The notes beneath the pieces were generated by a model. That model saw nothing but the letters and a program-made list of their open reading frames with translations, did not search any database and had not been told where the DNA came from. 64,000 nt of DNA from JAFGIN01 sp050301235. Lineage in GTDB: Bacteria > Fibrobacterota > Chitinivibrionia > Chitinivibrionales > Chitinispirillaceae. The position numbers and the translations under genes are program-made. The stretch spans positions 7,251-71,250 of the forward strand of contig JBNKZD010000157.1 of NCBI GenBank assembly GCA_050301235.1. The letters are read 5' to 3'. Below, in pieces: positions 62,818 to 64,000 of this stretch (the stretch's first letter is position 1; each line of letters opens with the position of its first letter).

Positions 62818-62859
62818 GTTGTGCAACATTCTTAAGCTGTTTTGAAGATAGGGCGCAAT
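62818..62859 (+). repeat. Left end of cassette-like unit, complementary to the unit's right end
   Basis: Begins GTTGTGC. Its reverse complement matches 63714-63753 in three blocks: ATTGCGCCC, AAAACAGCTTAAGAA and GCACAAC, 31 identical bases of about 40. It marks the start of the unit that carries the next two genes. Confidence 0.75.
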
Positions 62860-62890
62860 ATAATGATATCCTTTAATACCTTTAAATATT

Positions 62891-63193
62891 ATGAGTAAAA
62901 TTAAAATAAGATATTATATAGTCTATTTATTTTTAATGATAAGTATTATCATAAACATTTATTATTATAACGTTAACAGCAGATTTTCTAAAAATGAAGA
63001 ACAACATTTAAGAACTCGTTTAGAAAACGATGCGACTATCTTTTATATGTTAAAAAATCGAAATTTTGAAGGCATTCAAGATGTTTTAATAGAAGACATT
63101 TCAACGTATAAGAAAATAATGAAAATTAAATACAAAAGAGAGTTGTCAATTAGTTCTGAAATTGATTCTTTAACTTCATTTATGAAAAAATGA
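62891..63193 (+). CDS. Hypothetical small membrane-anchored protein
   Basis: 100 residues. One N-terminal membrane helix (YYIVYLFLMISIIINIYYY), then a soluble, charged, helical part. No clear ribosome site. Codons are very AT-rich compared with the chromosome to the left, pointing to foreign origin. Its stop overlaps the next gene by four bases (ATGA), so the two are coupled. No known family. Confidence 0.6.
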   Translation: MSKIKIRYYIVYLFLMISIIINIYYYNVNSRFSKNEEQHLRTRLENDATIFYMLKNRNFEGIQDVLIEDISTYKKIMKIKYKRELSISSEIDSLTSFMKK

Positions 63194-63708
63194 AACAGAT
63201 ACTTCTTATTGCTCTTTTTCCAATCTATTGTTTTAGTGATATGGTACCTTATATGGACAGTCTGCATTTGTATGACTCAACCAGCAACCACATTGTTCAC
63301 CATTTTCATGATTGGAAGAAACATAATGGTTTTATAGAGTTAAAGAATAAAGACGGTATACAATTATTTAAAGTCACCTCAGGTGCCTTCACTTTTATTA
63401 AATTATTTGATGATGATAGCATTATAATCCTACTATCAGAAATACTAATTGATAACCGAGTTCATTTTGCAGTCTACGATTATAGTGGCCATCTTTTATT
63501 TAAAACAAAGGTAAACGACTCTAATAGTAACTTTAATGAATATGGTATCCATGCAACAGTTACCAATTTTATATATTGGTACGACTCAAAGCAGCCTATG
63601 ATTAAACTGAATGACAATGGTAAATATAATAATATTGGAATAAAGACACCGAATAACAAGTTTATATATTTTGATGTTTGTAAAACTTTTAAATGTACAA
63701 AACAATAA
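63190..63708 (+). CDS. Hypothetical exported protein
   Basis: 172 residues. Starts with a signal peptide (MKQILLIALFPIYCFSD), so it is probably exported, and continues with a beta-rich domain (FKVTSGAFTFIKLFDDDS, VHFAVYDYSGHLLF, NNKFIYFDVCKTFKC). Two Cys near the end could form a disulfide. Unrecognised. AT-rich; with the preceding membrane protein gene it fills one unit between the core-like site at 62818 and the attC-like site at 63747. Confidence 0.65.
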   Translation: MKQILLIALFPIYCFSDMVPYMDSLHLYDSTSNHIVHHFHDWKKHNGFIELKNKDGIQLFKVTSGAFTFIKLFDDDSIIILLSEILIDNRVHFAVYDYSGHLLFKTKVNDSNSNFNEYGIHATVTNFIYWYDSKQPMIKLNDNGKYNNIGIKTPNNKFIYFDVCKTFKCTKQ

Positions 63709-63713
63709 AAGGG

Positions 63714-63753
63714 ATTGCGCCCGAAGAAAACAGCTTAAGAACGATCGCACAAC
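63714..63753 (-). repeat. Right-end arm of the cassette-like unit
   Basis: ATTGCGCCC, AAAACAGCTTAAGAA and GCACAAC occur in this order, the exact reverse-complement order of the blocks at 62818-62859. In an excised circle the two arms would lie side by side and extend the attC-like hairpin. Confidence 0.75.
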
Positions 63754-63821
63754 AGCGCCAGCCCAAAATTTACTCCACTATCGTTCCGTAAACTTCGGGC
63801 GATTGGCGCGAACCGTTGTGG
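63747..63821 (+). other. attC-like recombination site
   Basis: Left arm GCACAAC-A-GCGCCA-GCCC; right arm GGGC-GAT-TGGCGC-GAACC-GTTGTGG. Inner and outer boxes pair (GCGCCA with TGGCGC, GCACAAC with GTTGTG-), with asymmetric unpaired spacers (A against GAACC) and an unpaired GAT, as in integron attC hairpins. The last box GTTGTGG fits the GTT-start core but not RRRY strictly. Confidence 0.6.
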
Positions 63822-63897
63822 GCAATATTCTGTCTCACTCCCCATTAAGAAAGCGCGCTAAAAAGAAAAAGTATAGTTAAAGAGAAAGAAGGAAATA

Positions 63898-64000
63898 ATG
63901 GTAGGTGTAAAAATTAAGAAGGCAGAAAAAAGGTATCTTGAAAGAGTAAAAGATATTTTAAGAAATTCCGATTTACCATTTGAAGACATTGATGAAAACT
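63898..64000 (+). CDS. Probable GNAT-type acetyltransferase, N-terminal part (cut by window edge)
   Basis: ATG at 63898 after a GAAGGA site. The 34 residues visible (VKIKKAEKRYLERVKDIL, SDLPFEDIDEN) have the pattern of the first strand and helix of GNAT acetyltransferases that modify small molecules, with the characteristic LPxED segment. Acetyltransferases are among the commonest cargo of integron cassettes. The rest lies outside the window, so family and substrate are provisional. Confidence 0.5.
   Translation, partial: MVGVKIKKAEKRYLERVKDILRNSDLPFEDIDEN

Overview
The window looks like a chromosome segment of a free-living Gram-negative bacterium, probably from the Fibrobacterota/Bacteroidota side of the tree. 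LptF/LptG, a lipoprotein PstS, a Pre-peptidase-domain lipoprotein and a VIT/VWA protein with a FlgD/Por-like C-terminal module support a diderm envelope. I infer the phylum from protein style only; there is no rRNA or tRNA gene to confirm it. Most of the window is moderately AT-rich, with a more GC-rich left edge and a clearly AT-rich right edge.

Layout. 1-2.2 kb: a partial gene, a 4Fe-4S membrane protein, an attC-like palindrome and decayed group II intron pieces. 2.3-21.2 kb: a hypothetical protein, an RRM protein, a membrane-fused spermidine-synthase-like protein, a 2043-residue secreted protein with a gingipain-like N-terminus, a frameshifted hybrid histidine kinase with its regulator, amt-glnK behind a sigma-54 promoter, and an FG-GAP secreted protein. 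Two copies of a 41-43 residue membrane peptide gene lie at 7.4 and 16.5 kb. 21.4-31 kb: small genes, then a leftward module with a TssB/TssC-like fusion, LysM-FecR, a CHASE2 Ser/Thr kinase, an FHA-lytic transglycosylase and a PflX-like radical SAM protein. 31-47 kb: gpmI, a GT2 glycosyltransferase, a repeat-bearing membrane protein, the large lipoprotein, and a fused lptFG-REC-GGDEF operon, then the VIT/VWA protein.

47.9-53.4 kb is a full phosphate uptake operon, phoU-pstS-pstC-pstA-pstB1-pstB2. PhoU is fused to an arsenate-reductase-like domain that has lost its Cys, and the two ATPases are degenerate in complementary ways, predicting an asymmetric heterodimer. Then come a STAND-like NTPase with an apparently leaderless promoter, and cmk-rpsA closed by a strong terminator.

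59.1-64 kb is accessory. It starts with decayed gene ends and dispersed repeats, then a 168 bp near-palindrome directly before a tyrosine recombinase with a ~200-residue N-terminal extension. Downstream in the same orientation is AT-rich DNA with at least one cassette-like unit: two small genes, bounded by a core-like GTTGTGC and an attC-like site, with long complementary ends, followed by the start of another unit encoding a probable acetyltransferase. This integron-like locus is the strongest candidate for an undescribed system; the asymmetric Pst ATPase and the orphan contractile-sheath-like signalling module come next.
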